A stretch of 64,000 nucleotides of DNA from Porodaedalea pini (GCA_002794775.1 NBAY01000061.1:124001-188000); one strand, 5' to 3'; positions 10,700-22,678 are shown, numbered from the stretch's first letter. Numbers and translations are program-made. Notes: a model not told the origin generated them from the letters alone.

Positions 10700-11086
10700 C
10701 TGTAGATACTGTAGATAGAAAACATAGGACTGATTTCTTACTTCATGCAATGCAGTATTTTATACACAACTGGTTTAGCTCGGATCTGAAATCCATGGAT
10801 AAAGGGAGAATATCAACCACCCCAGCTTTCCGAGTCGTGGAGAGTCAGCAGAAGCTGCGATAGAACTCCCGTCAATTCTTTTCGAGACCGGATCACCGAG
10901 CAGTCCATTTCGCTGTCCAGGATTCTGGTGAATAGTCAAGTCGGTATGGCCGTCGAAGGGACCACCGCAGGGTTATTCCGACTCGGACAGACAGTACATA
11001 GCACACACACTCGGGAACGTGAGAGAAGAAAGCTAGAGGCAAGATGATAGTGGTACATGCGCATGCGTATCTACTAGGTTCGGCTT
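10700..11086. other. Intergenic, nothing recognised
   Basis: This lies between the end of the duplicated unit and the 3' end of the AP-1 mu gene. I see no gene, RNA or repeat here. Confidence 0.4.
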
Positions 11087-12772
11087 TTACATAGGCACGA
11101 TGGGCGCGCTCCCCTTCTCCAGTGCCGTCCGTAAGCTTCATGACAATCAAACAAAACGAAGTTGTCAGTAATCCCATAGGCAGTGATAGCGTTAGCCAGA
11201 AGAAGAATGAGCCATACGCACCTGTAATCGTCGCCGTGCTGCGTAATGTAGCGCACCCAGGGCAGCGCCTGGTACCCGCTCTTCTCGACAATCTTGAGGT
11301 ACCGCACCTGGATGCCCGATACAGTGAAGTATGGGATCTCAAACTTGACGGTAATGGGCGCCCGGCGCTCCACGTCATTTTCTGCACACGCGCAAGCCTT
11401 CATCAGGAAACCATATAACAAGACACGAGGAGAAAGAAATCGACGCGACACGCACCGTTGCGCACACTGGGCAGCGCAAAGTGCGCGCGCATGAGGAACT
11501 CGCGTGCGCCCGCGAGCTGCTTGATCTTCCACACGAACGCGCTCTTGTCCGGCGCGTACTGCACCGTGCCCGTTGCAGCGCGGAAGCGTGGCGAGCTTGC
11601 GTCGTCGGGTACAGGAACGTAGATCTCGACGCCGTTCGCGGTGCTGCGCCGCTTGAACTGCGCCTTGACCTTGACGACGTACTCGATGCGCGAGCCCTTG
11701 TGGCTCTCGACGGATGCCTCAGCCCAGATAAGCGGCTTTACCGGTGTGCTGAGCCGGTAGGACATCAGCTCAAACTCTCCGTCCGGCGGGATGAACGAGA
11801 TTGTCCGGTCGTTCTCGAACCGCGAAAGCCGCACGCATTGGTGGAATTTAACGTCCTCCATCTCGATCGCCTTACCACGCGCCGCTGCATATCAGGCCAT
11901 TCAGTACAATGTCAGAGAGGGGGGTCAGGCGGGAAGATGTTGGCTCACTGCGGCCGGTGCTCTCAAACATCACTTTATCGTTCAGGCCGAGCCGCAGCTC
12001 GGGCATACCGGACAGATAACACTTCATCTTGACGGCGCCAAGAATCTCAGACCGAATGACGTTCCCATTGGCGTTCACCTGCGACGTGTCAATATGTAGC
12101 GCATCTAAGCAATACCTGGAGAACGCACGAGCATGTTGACGCTCTCGATCACGTCTAGGAAGACCTCATTCTTTCGATATCGGATGCCCTCTGACCTCCA
12201 GGACACTGCGTTCGTCACGGCCATCGGTGGACGGACCTGAACTTCTAGTTGATGCGATTCTTGCGTGATATATCTAGCGGGATGTGAGCAAAGGTCTTTT
12301 CTGGCGTTAGAGCGGTAGGAACGCACTCTTGCAGGATTTTGCTCTCGGTCGTCTGTGGGTAGCCAAAGTCCATCATCTCATCCAGGAGTTCATAGATGAT
12401 CACGAAGTTGTCCCGAATTGACTCCTCTTCGAGCTCCTTGAAGTATTCGACAAGCACAGACGACAGCCGGTGCAGAAAGATGATGATCTCGGCCGCATTC
12501 GTATTGCGCTTCGAGAGCGCTAGGACTAACACACTGTTAGATGACCAGGGAAGCACGCAACCCGGGGAACGTACGATAGAGATTGCTATGCCTAATATGC
12601 ATATAGTTTATCCCTTGGCTTGAGAAGCAGGGAGTGACCTGCTGCCCTCCTCCTCGATGTCAAGTATGAGCGGGAGAAAGCGCTCGACGAACGATGCCGG
12701 CACATCGTCGCGGTACGACCGCTGGATGAGCGGCTTGCCCTTCAGGTCGAGGATGGCGATGAGGCTCGCCAT
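11087..12772 (-). CDS. apm1: AP-1 clathrin adaptor complex mu subunit (with apparent 1-bp frameshift)
   Basis: The mu-1 subunit binds tyrosine-based sorting signals in cargo at the trans-Golgi and endosomes, within AP-1. Seven exons (complement of 12772-12575, 12525-12327, 12273-12129, 12078-11949, 11884-11456, 11381-11222, 11135-11087) give about 436 residues, the usual family length. An N-terminal longin-type segment begins MASLIAILDLKGKPLIQRSY. Conserved blocks include EYFKELEEESIRDNF, LLDEMMDFGYPQTTESKILQ, TNAVSWRSEGIRYRKNEVFL, MEDVKFHQCVRLSRFENDR, TISFIPPDGEFELMSYRL and EKSGYQALPWVRYITQ. The reading frame slips by one base at about 12645-12652: the frame encoding DIEEEG must shift to give GQQVTPCFSSQG. 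One extra base in the CCC run would repair it. This is either a consensus error or a real lesion; all other exons look intact and under selection. Confidence 0.93.
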
Positions 12773-14091
12773 GGTGTGCGTCGGTGGAGCGCTGCAGGCG
12801 GGATGGGAAAGGTCGGAGAGTGATACTTTAGAAATCGGCGGCGCGACAGCAGCGCGTCGTCGTGACCGTGCGAATAAAGCCACGCGATAATCTTATCTCT
12901 ACACGTACCGCAACCGTGACTTGGACTCGGGGCCAACTCAGTCCATTCTAGTGCCATGCGCACGCTTCCGTTACAGAGTTAGCTACGAACAAGGCATTCT
13001 AAACGATCCGCCGAATTCGCAAACAATAAATAAATGTATGAGAAAGGACCTTAGACTCGACTTCATTCAAGTCGCAAAAAAAAACATGCTAGCTCGTCTT
13101 CGTCACAATCCGGCTCTAGATCGTTCAGAATTTGGTGTCATGCTTCACTCAACGTCTTTTTGTCCGTCCCCTAGTCTCCTCAGGCTCTTCAGCTTCAGGA
13201 CTGCGTTTTCTATTGCTTATGCTTCCTATTCCGCAGTAAGGACAGTATGTCAGAGAAACGTAGCAAATGTACTAATGTAGGCACAAGTGGTCAAACAACT
13301 TACTGATTTCGCGGTTTAAGTCACGGAGTGCTTCTTGAATAGTTTCACACTCACCTCCTGAAATAAAGTCTTTGGAGGTTTTGGCTGCCATACCGTCAAA
13401 TCAGTATCCCTGTGTACAGAACAGTCTGTGCATAGTGATACCTGACGCACAGTAACCATTTGAACTGGTGTGGCGAAGCATATATACTTCGTCAACCGTC
13501 ACTGCGGGATTGCCTTTCTCAAATGAGATTTTAATATGTAAAGGAAGTTGAGAGCTCTAATAATGGGAGAGCCTCACAACTGAATATGGCCTCTGCATCT
13601 TTATTATTACGATAGTTGTTCTTCGAGTATGCTTGTACCACTTTATATGGTGAGCCGCCAGGCATCTTCCAACACCCTGAAAATTAAGAGAAGAGAGTTG
13701 GGAGGAGGGGGAGGAGAGTAGACTATCCAGAATTTATCCTGCTTCACTCACTGATGCTTCTTTGCTTTGATGCAAGTGAAAAAATGGCCCCCATCTGCAA
13801 ACTTTGATCTATGGCATACAGAGTTTCACGCCTACAACTCCATCCATTTACATCTATTTATTCCGCACAGGAGCCAGGTAGTCGTTCAGTACTAGTGTAT
13901 ATGATTATGGTAAGAAGTTAATTTAGAATCCTGACTGCAAAAGAGAAATTCCATCTGGGAATCTGTCCGCAAAGTTCAATTGAGATAGTAGCACGACGTC
14001 CTGGATGCGTTGAGATCACCTTTCTTCCTACCATCATCATCAATCGTGGGAAAATTGTTCATCTATCGCTTTTCAGTCTCATCTCTCAGCT
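12773..14091. other. Intergenic, likely includes LINE 5' UTR
   Basis: No gene recognised. The first part holds the AP-1 mu promoter. The last few hundred bases before 14092 probably belong to the LINE 5' untranslated region, but its 5' boundary and target-site duplication could not be located. Confidence 0.4.
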
Positions 14092-17000
14092 ATGGACAAC
14101 AAGATGTTGACCAGAGCAAAAGCTTCTCTTAACAAAACAAAGTCTTATTGTTCCCTTGTTAATCCCAAGGACCCCACCAAGTGTGAGGAGTGTAAACAGG
14201 ATCTCCCCTATCACAGTCGCCAGTGTGTTAGTGGGACCGCCAAGTTATGCGTCACTTGTGGTCGCGACAAGACCTACAACCACGATGACAATGTATGCGC
14301 TACAGTACAGGCGAATTGCGCTAAATGGTCTCCCAATGTCGAGGCGGACGAACACGCCGCCAAACTCCGTAAACAAGGGGACCTCCCCCCGACTCCTGAT
14401 ATCGAATCGCAGAACACTCTTAAACGTTCGAACTCAGAAGAAGAACATAGGTCTATCCCACCTCCTGCCCGAATCGACGACGATGCTATGGACGACGATT
14501 TGTACATCCCGGATGAGCATACCATTCAGGCCCCTCAGGTCGACAACGTTATGAACGATATCGATGAAATGACTGATCCGGCCATCGCCGAGAAGGTCAA
14601 CAGTTCCTTTGCCGATCTTACCAAAGAAACCATCAACACGATCAACACGCTCATTTCCCAACCGACGTGGTCATCCGATAAACCCTGGTATGATGATCCG
14701 GTTCGCACCGGGTCCATCCTCGCCAATATTGGATCTAATCTGGTATCTTGGATAAACAAATCTAACAATTTGGACGACGAAACCAGCCTCCAGAACTCCG
14801 CTAACGAAAGTCTGGAAGCTTTCCATTCTACTTTCCGCATTCATTCTCCGTCTTTTAAACATGTGTTTGAGAATATTTACGTTAACAGCCAGACTATCCG
14901 GGACCAAGAAATTACCGACACCATGCACGCCATGTCCTGATCTATTCAGCACCTTTCAGCGGTTGTATCGTCTATCTTGGAAAAAACTAACAATATGGAA
15001 AAACAGCTTTTGCATGCCCCAGCCTCTACTGTTACGCCTTCCGGTCCAGCAACCTCTAACAAAAAAAACCCTAAAAACCCTAAAATTCTCCCAGACCCCA
15101 TTGGTGCTCGCTTTGTTCATGACCCCAGGTTCCCGCCCCTGCCCCCAATCGTCAAACAGCGCGTCCAGACCCTGAAAAACGGACAAACCAAATATGCGGC
15201 AGCTATTGCCAAGACCCGTATTCCGGGTTCGGGCTATCGAATGACTTCGGAAGGCACCGTAATCGCTCCCGACGGCTATGCCCATTCCGCACATAATGCG
15301 CCCCAGGGATCACAGACTAAAGTATACTACCCGCCTGTGGAAGTGGTTGGAACTGACCAAGATGGGTTTACAATGGTCACCTATGCCAAAGCGGCTCAGA
15401 AGAAACCCAAAGCCACCCCTACTAAAGTTGTTCATATTACCGAACAGAACCCTGACGGGGAAATTTCTACTGTCCCCATCAACTGGTCTAACGGATCGGT
15501 TAATACTCGTGTTCGAAATGTTCGCCGTATTTTCTTTTCTCTTCCGGGCGATCTTGCTGTTCGCCCATCTACCCTGGCAGTTAAAAACAATGTTCGTGCA
15601 GGCCTTAAGGGTAACCCTCTTTTTAAACATCTTGTCGTGCTGAACGTGGAATATACCACAAACAGTAATCTCTTGATCGCTTTCACTAACATCCGCTCAG
15701 ACTTTGATGCTCAACACAGTACACTCGTTAACCAACTGAACCGAATTATTAACATCAGCGGTGCCAAGGCTTTTATGCCTTCCCCGCAATTCAAAATGGT
15801 TATCCCGGGCGTCCCGGTCTATGACAAGGACACCAAGCTTATCTATTCGGAGAAGGACCTCATCGACGAGATATCCTCACTACCTCAGTTTGAGGGACAT
15901 GAGTTCATGTTCCCCCCACGCTTCATGTCCTCAATCGAGCGCCTTAATCAACGCGACTACTGTAACATATCGGTTGTCCTCAAAGATGACGCACGCCTAT
16001 GCTTCGACCACTTCTTCCTGCACAACAATCGCTCCGTCCCTGTATTCGGAGTTATTCGACGTCTCGAAGAAATGAAAGCGTGCCCTACCATTAACCAGTG
16101 CGACAATTGTCATCGCCTGGGCCACCCTGCCGCTAAATGCCGATCGGTCGCTCGATGCGCTATTTGCTCCGAACCCCATCGAACCGCCGTCCATGTCGCC
16201 AAATGTGCGCCATGCACTGCGGCAAACAATCTTCAATGCGAACATTTCGCTCTGTGCATTACAGCCTTTTTCATAAGTCCTGCGACACGTGCATGTCACG
16301 TGAAGTGAGCCGTGTCAGAGACAAAGTGTTGAAAAATTAGAATGAATGCCTATTTTCTCTGTGAATTCTGCACAGAACCTGCTCATTAAGTACTCAAAAA
16401 AAGGGCACGGTTCTCAGGAGAAGAAATATGTAGAATAGGGAGCAATAAATTGACTGTGTAGGTGGGTGGAGATCAAACAAGTGCAGCTGGTCTGTTCTCT
16501 CACCCATTTCCACTGAGATTCAAAAATTATGGCTCCCCTACATCTACCTATAAAATTCTTTCCTGTGTCTGTAAATTAAGTATATGACTATACAAACATC
16601 TCCTGCAAGTTTGAAGCCAATCCATTCAGTATTCATAGTGCAGCAGCAAGATTTGTGTTCCACTTCAAGCTCTTTCCACCCTCCTTTTCTCACAACAGGT
16701 CTTGCAGAGTAGAACACAAATCTTGCTGCTGCACCATGAATACTGAATGGATTGGCTTCAAACTTGCAGGAGATGTTGATATAGTCATATACTTAATTTA
16801 CAGACACAGGAAAGAATTTTATAGGTAGATGTAGGGGAGCCATAATTTTTGAATCTCAGTGGAAATGGGTGAGAGAACAGACCAGCTGCACTTGTTTGAT
16901 CTCCACCCACCTACACAGTCAATTTATTGCTCCCTATTCTACATATTTCTTCTCCTGAGAACCGTGCCCTTTTTTTGAGTACTTAATGAGCAGGTTCTGT

Positions 17001-17183
17001 GCAGAATTCACAGAGAAAATAGGCATTCATTCTAATTTTTCAACACTTTGGCTCTGACGCGGCTCACTTCACGTGACATGCACGTGTCGCAGGACTTATG
17101 AAAAAGGCTGTAATTGTCAGGGCAACCACAGTGCCAGATCAACGGAGTGTCCAGCTCGCCGGAATTATCGTTCTCCGTTTTAG
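14092..17183 (+). pseudogene. LINE ORF1 (gag-like zinc-knuckle protein), interrupted
   Basis: The nucleic-acid-binding ORF1 protein would coat the element RNA. After removing the MITE plus one TA copy (851 bp), the ORF is exactly 747 codons and ends at the TAG 17181-17183. An in-frame TGA at 14938-14940 splits it after HAMS. The N-terminus carries two Cys/His groups (CEECKQDLPYHSRQC and CVTCGRDKTYNHDDNVC). The C-terminus has CDNCHRLGHPAAKC, then CAICSEPHRTAVHVAKC, then a knuckle cut by the MITE: C-I before the insert and NCQGNHSARSTEC after it. The middle holds an acidic, disordered section and a basic PKNPK stretch. Confidence 0.85.
16262..17110. mobile_element. Palindromic Tc1/mariner-like MITE inserted at TA in LINE ORF1
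   Basis: The 849-bp element is almost entirely an inverted repeat: arms 16262-16661 and 16712-17110 (about 400 bp each, only scattered mismatches) around a 50-nt spacer. It begins CAGCCTTTTTCATAAGTCC and ends with the reverse complement. TA at 16260-16261 and TA at 17111-17112 are the target duplication. TA duplication and CAG ends indicate the Tc1/mariner/pogo group. No ORF of a transposase is present. Removing the element with one TA restores the codons TGC ATT AAT TGT of a zinc knuckle and the ORF1 frame. Confidence 0.88.
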
Positions 17184-17188
17184 GCTCT

Positions 17189-20100
17189 ATGACAGACACA
17201 ATTTCTGTTTTTTCCCTTAATATTCGGAATTCAGAACCTACATTTGATTTTCTTTTACGTGCCTTTTCTTCCACTCACGTTGCTCCTGACATTATTTGTT
17301 TCCAGGAGATCCCAATAGTCCATTCCATTGTCCCTTCAAAATCTTCTTTGCTTGGTTTGCAAATTTTTAACATTTGCAATTTCGCTCCCTATACTGTGTT
17401 CCGTCCCTCCTCTGTTGAAAAACCCAGGTGTTGCACTCTTGTACACCCTCGCATCATCCACCGTGTTTCGCTCTACCTCCCTTCGTCTTCTTCTTCTCCG
17501 AACGTTACGGTTATCTCAATTTCTCGGGGTGAATTATCCCCCTTATTGCTTTGGAACGTCTACAATTCTCCCTCCTTACACGAGTTCGAGAACCCTCTCC
17601 CTTCCCTTGACATCCCATCTAACATCTTTACTGGGGATTTTAACTGACATGCAGACTTGTGGTCTCTCCCAGATCAATCCTACGCCTTTCCACGGTCGTC
17701 AGCTCTCGTTGACTGGATCAACGAGAATGATTTAATCGTTTGTAACCCTCGCGACCAACACACTTATTTCAATCGTTCTTCCGGTTCCAAGTCTATTGTC
17801 GATCTTGTCATTGCTTCTAACGATTTCGCCCCTTCCCTCTTAGAACACATTTCTGTTTCAGACCCGTCTTTGGATATTTCTTCTGATCACCTCCCCCTTC
17901 GTTTCTCATTCGACATCAACGTTCTATCTGCAATCCCGCAACACCCCCTTCGTTCTATTCGCTTTCACGATTTACCCACTTTTATAGGGGAATTCTGTGA
18001 CTCTAACTTATTCTCCTTTTCTTTAACAGATATTGATTCGCCTAAGGCGCTGGATGACCTTCTTTTTTTGCTCAATTCATCCATCTCAGATTTTGCTACC
18101 CTTTTTCTTCAGAAACGAAAAGCCCACTCGTACTTTGGCCCCAACAATTGGTGGTCCGAAGCATGTTCCAAACTTTATCACGAACACTGTCGCAACCCTC
18201 ATCCTGACTCGAAGAAACATCTTGACTCCAAAATTACCCGAGCCAAGAACGCTTTCTTTGGCGCTCGCCTCCAACATTCGGACGCACACTCCGTGTGGCG
18301 TAATCAGCATTTGGGTACGGCTCGTCGCCGCGCCCCCATTGGCGCACTTCGAATGTCGAATGGATTATTCACTACGACTGAATCCGATAAAGCGTCCCTC
18401 TTTCGCGAGACGTTCTTCCCACCATTAACATCAGCACCGAAGACCATACCCCTTCCCGCCCTCCGTGATTTCCGTCCCATCGAAATGAGTGACTTACACG
18501 CTGCACTCCAAGGTGTTGATCACGAATCGAGCCCAGGCAACAGCCACATCTCGTACAAACATTTGGAACTCCTAGTCGAGCATCAAGGGCAATTTTTCAT
18601 CGACCTTTTTTCTTTGTGCTTAAAGATCGGTCATTTCCCACTTCCTTTTAAAACTTCCCTTGTCATGTTCATTCCCAAGCCCAAGCGATCTGACTTTACC
18701 ATCCCTAGGGCATATAGACCTATTACCCTGGTGGACTCTATAGGCAAACTTTTCGAACACGTTCTCTTTAATCTTCTTCAACCTTTTTTTGAACTTAATA
18801 ACCTCCTTCCTGACGCTCAACATGGATGCCGAAAACATTGTTCTTCTCTCACCGCCTGCTATGATTTACTGTCCACCATTCTTAACCAACCTTTCATTAC
18901 TAGCGGCGGCAATTACTTGCTTTCCAAGCACCGCCGACACCGATACCTCATCACTTCTGTCCTTACCGTTGACATTCAAGGTTTTTTTGACAATATCTCT
19001 CACAATCATCTTCTTTCCAAACTCATTCGCTCTAATGTTCACCCTAATATCATTCACATTCTTTCAGCCTGGCTTCAAAACCGTCCAATTTCTTTTCATT
19101 TTAATAATTTCTTCTCTTCCACCTTTATCAAACCCAACCGCGGCGTTCCCCAAGGATCTCCACTGTCTCCTCTCATTTCTGTTTTCACGGCAGCTGATGT
19201 TATCACTGCATACAACACCCGATTTGGTTCTCACCGCCCTTTACTCGCTTATATGGACGATCATCTTCTCTATGCTTGTTCACTCAGTATTCGAACCAAT
19301 TTAGTACGCCTTCATCATCAATTTCAATTCCTTTCACTTCAATTTGAATCTATTGGCTTATCCATTGACCCCAACGCCATCAAACTTCTCCATATCATTC
19401 CTTACCGCCCTGTTGCCGATTTTACTTTCCGTTCTTTCTTAACCAACTCTCCTTCGTCTTCTAATGCTTCTCTGTCTTTACCCAATAATCGCGTTATCCC
19501 CCCATCACGACACCTTACTTGGTTGGGGATCATTTTTTCATACGACCTCTCACCTAAACTTCACTTCGAATCTCAGGCAAACAAAGCCCTTTCTACCCTC
19601 CATCAGCGCTATTTCCTCTTTAATCGGTCTAACGGCACGTACTTTCAATATGCTCGCTTACTTTACTTTGGTTTAATTCGTTCTGTCGCCATTTATGGTG
19701 CCGTTCTGTTTCCTGAACATTTGTTTATCTCCTCTATCCTCCAAAAAACTCAAGATCGCTTTTTTCATTCTATCTTCCATGCAAATATTCATCCATCTGT
19801 GGCTGAATCCTTTTTATCTTGCCCACCTCTTCCCCTCTTTATCCGTGCACTTTCTCAACGATTCCTCTTGTCATATTTTGCCCATTCTAAACATGCTCCT
19901 GCCCCAAAACAATATTTAATGTCTTCACTTCTTCCTAACATTCAGATCCCCAAAGTCAATTCTTTCCTGTCGTTTACCCCAATCCATTCACATCTTATTA
20001 TGACTCCTATTCCTTCATCAGCGCAACACCCTCACGCCATTCGCGCTTTCAATTCTTTCTTTCTACATCCTCCCCCTTATCAATACTTTATCTTTACAGA

Positions 20101-21019
20101 TGGCTCCATCATCCCTGATGTCGACGGTTACCACAACGGCGGCCATGGATTCGTTATCATGCACAATCACCAGGAACTTGCTGTCTTTTCTTCAGCAGCG
20201 CACTCTCGATCAAACATACTGTTTGAAGAGCAGGAAGCGCTCATCGCAGCTATGCGTTGTATCTCATCCCTCCTTTCCAAATGCTTCATGCCTGTCCACA
20301 TTCATATCATCTCTGATTCACTTAATTGCGTCCAGCTCATCTTTTCAGATGACGCTCGCCATGCAGACTTCATCATCACTTTCCGTCGCCTATGTGGGAT
20401 CTTTTTAGCCCTCCATCATGAGGCCTCCCACATCACGATCCAGTGGCTCCCATCCCATCAGGGAGTACTGGGCAACACCAAAGCCGACAAACTAGCAAAA
20501 GATGCTGCATCTAACCCTCATCGTGAGACCATACCGGACTCGCTTCCCAACTTGAAGGCACAAGTACAACTCGATCTCCTCTGAGTTTGGAAAGCCAACA
20601 TCGTAAACCTACGCGGACACCGCTCCATCCTCGAGCCGTCCTCATTTATCCTTCACCCAACCCAATCCTTACACCCTTTCCTGAAGCTTTCTCCAAGGAA
20701 GATGATACACCGCTCAGTTCTTTCACACGCCGCCAGCCTCATGCTGAATGCGCTCGATTTGCATGATCGAAACCTCACCCCGCGTTGCCCGGACCCGTTG
20801 TGCACCAAACATGATGTCCGTCATTCTCTTAATTGTTGCCCTTATTTCGCATTAGTTCGCAATGGCCTTTTTCGTCAACGATCTCTACCTTTATCTTTCT
20901 CTGAATGGTTTCGCCCAAATAACTTTCTTCTTCTCTTAAAATTTGCGTACTTCTCATTCCGTCGCCCACCGGACAGCATGCCGCTATTATCCGATTTACC
21001 TCCTTCCTATTACTTTTAG
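17189..21019 (+). pseudogene. LINE ORF2 polyprotein: AP endonuclease, reverse transcriptase, RNase H
   Basis: 1277 codons from the ATG at 17189 to the TAG at 21019, interrupted by TGA at 17645-17647 and 20582-20584. The endonuclease domain shows SLNIRN, CFQEI, TGDFN (just before the first TGA) and SSDHLPLRF. The reverse transcriptase shows PKPKRSDFTIPRAYRPITL, VDIQGFFDNIS, RGVPQGSPLSPLIS and the catalytic YMDD at about residue 687. RNase H follows with IFTDGSI, EEQEALIAAM, HIISDSLN and QWLPSHQGVLGNTKADKLA. The C-terminus has a CPDPLC...H...C zinc-like motif after the second TGA. All catalytic motifs are intact, so inactivation looks recent. Confidence 0.88.
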
Positions 21020-21170
21020 TTTCAAACCCCAAGTTTTGCTACGCTCAGTCTCATTGTTACGATTACACCCCATTTACGCTCTACGTCTAGGCTTCTCGGT
21101 TTTGTTTCGTGTCCTTTGCGGTTGGTAGTCTGTTAGGAGTAGATAGCAGAGATTATAAAGTTGAGATCAC

Positions 21171-21710
21171 GTGCATTGATGACGTCCGGCGACTGAGCCG
21201 CAGCGAGATTTACCTGATTCTGGCAGCGCCTCGAACATCGGCACTTGCACACGAACGCCCGTGATATCGACAGGATGCAAGCTGTTTCTTCAACAACACT
21301 TAGAATCCTTGACTTCTTTATACGCTTGCATTTCGGTTGGAAGCAAACTTTCTGGCTGAAACTGCATTTACTGTCTGTAGCACGATGTTCAAGCTACCAA
21401 CCCTAACGGAACGTAATGGCTAACGGACGTTGCATGTTTGTACCATACTCAGAAAGAAGTCGTTCAACACGGTTTTCTAAGCGGTAAAGTCCTGTTTCTA
21501 GAAGTTTACTAGAAACTGTGGCTGGACAATGTTAGGACTGCGCACTACAAGCGATAGATATGCGAGGCTTTGCGTCTCGTACGTTTCATCTCAGTGATCA
21601 CTGACTTCCAATTGTATTCGAACTCGTCGATTTGGAAGAATTGATCAGCCCACATCTGATACTCGTGTGCTCCCGTTTCCATGACTTCTTGAACTGTTTG
21701 GCCTCTCGCT
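21171..21710 (+). pseudogene. Decayed duplicate of the ferredoxin gene 5' part
   Basis: This region aligns with 23400-23960, the promoter, exon 1, intron 1 and exon 2 of the ferredoxin gene. The clearest blocks are ggactgcgcactacaagcg versus ggactgcacactacgagcg, and the shared intron stretch tctcgtacgtttcatctcag. The exon 2 equivalent (ctcgtcgatttggaagaatt) has lost coding capacity. No iron-sulfur-domain part is present. Confidence 0.7.
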
Positions 21711-22066
21711 GATCCAGTGCCGGCTAATGTGCCTACCGTGCTTCATTTCTCAGAGATCTGGAGCTCGAACATGCTCGTATTGCTTTCGAATACAGAGCGA
21801 AGCTGTCAGAACCGTTCAAAGGCTCATATTCAGGTTCACCAAAATGGCCCGGCATTTACTATCACTGAATCGTAGCTTTTACTTCAAAGAAATGGAGGCG
21901 AACAAGGAGATCTTGTGCGCAGATTCATTACAGTTTTGATACCTGACAACTGACAAGATCTTCCGAAACATTCCATATGTTGCTTGCTCGTGCTTACTTC
22001 CCTAACATGAAAACCGATACAGATGAGAAATGCATGAGAAATGCCTGAACCAAAAGTCATGATACG

Positions 22067-22678
22067 CTATTTCGTCTCCGTCACTCCAGCTTCAGCGCCG
22101 AGGAGCCCTATCTCGGCTGCGGTACCCTTCTTTTCCCCTCCTAGACTGTGAATTTTTGGATTGAGAGGGACGCCCTCGTTCTGTTGTACCACATTCAGCC
22201 ATACAATCAGTATGTCAGGAAAACACTGAGGAAGGGCAAAGGCTTAAGCAATGTAGAGACTTGCCTTTTTCTATCTTTCCATTTATCTGGCTTTTCAACA
22301 TCCCCGTAGTATCAATTGCTTCGGCTAAATCAAGAAGCGCTTCCTCGTGGGTTGTCACACTGTCGCCTGAACGTACCTTGCCTTGGAAAGCACCATCAGA
22401 GGTTGCAGCTGTCATCTATCACTGAGCATTTCTACGCAACCAGAGATTTTGAACACAATAATACCAATAGCCTTGTAGCCCAACATATCATTGTAATACA
22501 TAACTATCGCGTTCACTTCCTTTATGTCATTATTTGAGTCTTTTCCAAGCAAGGTCAGATTTCAAGAGGAGAGTCTACGGAATACATAAAGACAGGCCTC
22601 ACGGTTGAGCATGCTCTTTACACCATCGTCATCACAGTCTTGCTTGGTGTAAATATATTTCTCAGTCCAGTGAGACAT
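22067..22678 (-). CDS. Small conserved-looking hypothetical protein (about 110 residues, 3 exons)
   Basis: Exons on the complement: 22678-22603, 22408-22265 and 22180-22067. Exon 1 (MSHWTEKYIYTKQD...) joins exon 2 in frame at a GTGAGG donor. Exon 2 encodes KVRSGDSVTTHEEALLDLAE and QINGKIEK. Exon 3 encodes NEGVPLNPKIHSLGG and AAEIGLLGAEAGVTETK. The second intron would use a GC donor (GCAAGT) with AG acceptor. As written, the exon 2-3 join is one base out of frame; one A fewer in the AAAAA run at 22266-22270 would repair it. I do not recognise a function; soluble, no membrane segment or signal peptide. It lies between the ferredoxin gene and its decayed duplicate. Confidence 0.5.

Larger units (their letters stand above)
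14092..21128 (+). mobile_element. Tad1/I-type non-LTR retrotransposon (LINE), full-length but inactivated
   Basis: Two ORFs in the usual LINE order on the plus strand: a gag-like zinc-knuckle ORF1 and an EN-RT-RNase H ORF2 starting five bases after the ORF1 stop. The RNase H domain downstream of RT plus an APE-type endonuclease places it with I/Tad1-like fungal LINEs. Both ORFs are broken only by TGA codons (one in ORF1, two in ORF2), and ORF1 also contains a MITE. The 3' boundary is uncertain: it lies between the ORF2 stop (21019) and about 21170, where similarity to the ferredoxin gene flank begins. No poly-A tail or target-site duplication was identified. Confidence 0.85.

Noticed and set aside
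14092..21019. Genuine recoding of TGA (genetic-code change or selenocysteine) in the LINE
   Set aside because: Host genes in the window end in TGA, tryptophan is encoded by TGG in the same element, and CpG deamination explains all three sites more simply.
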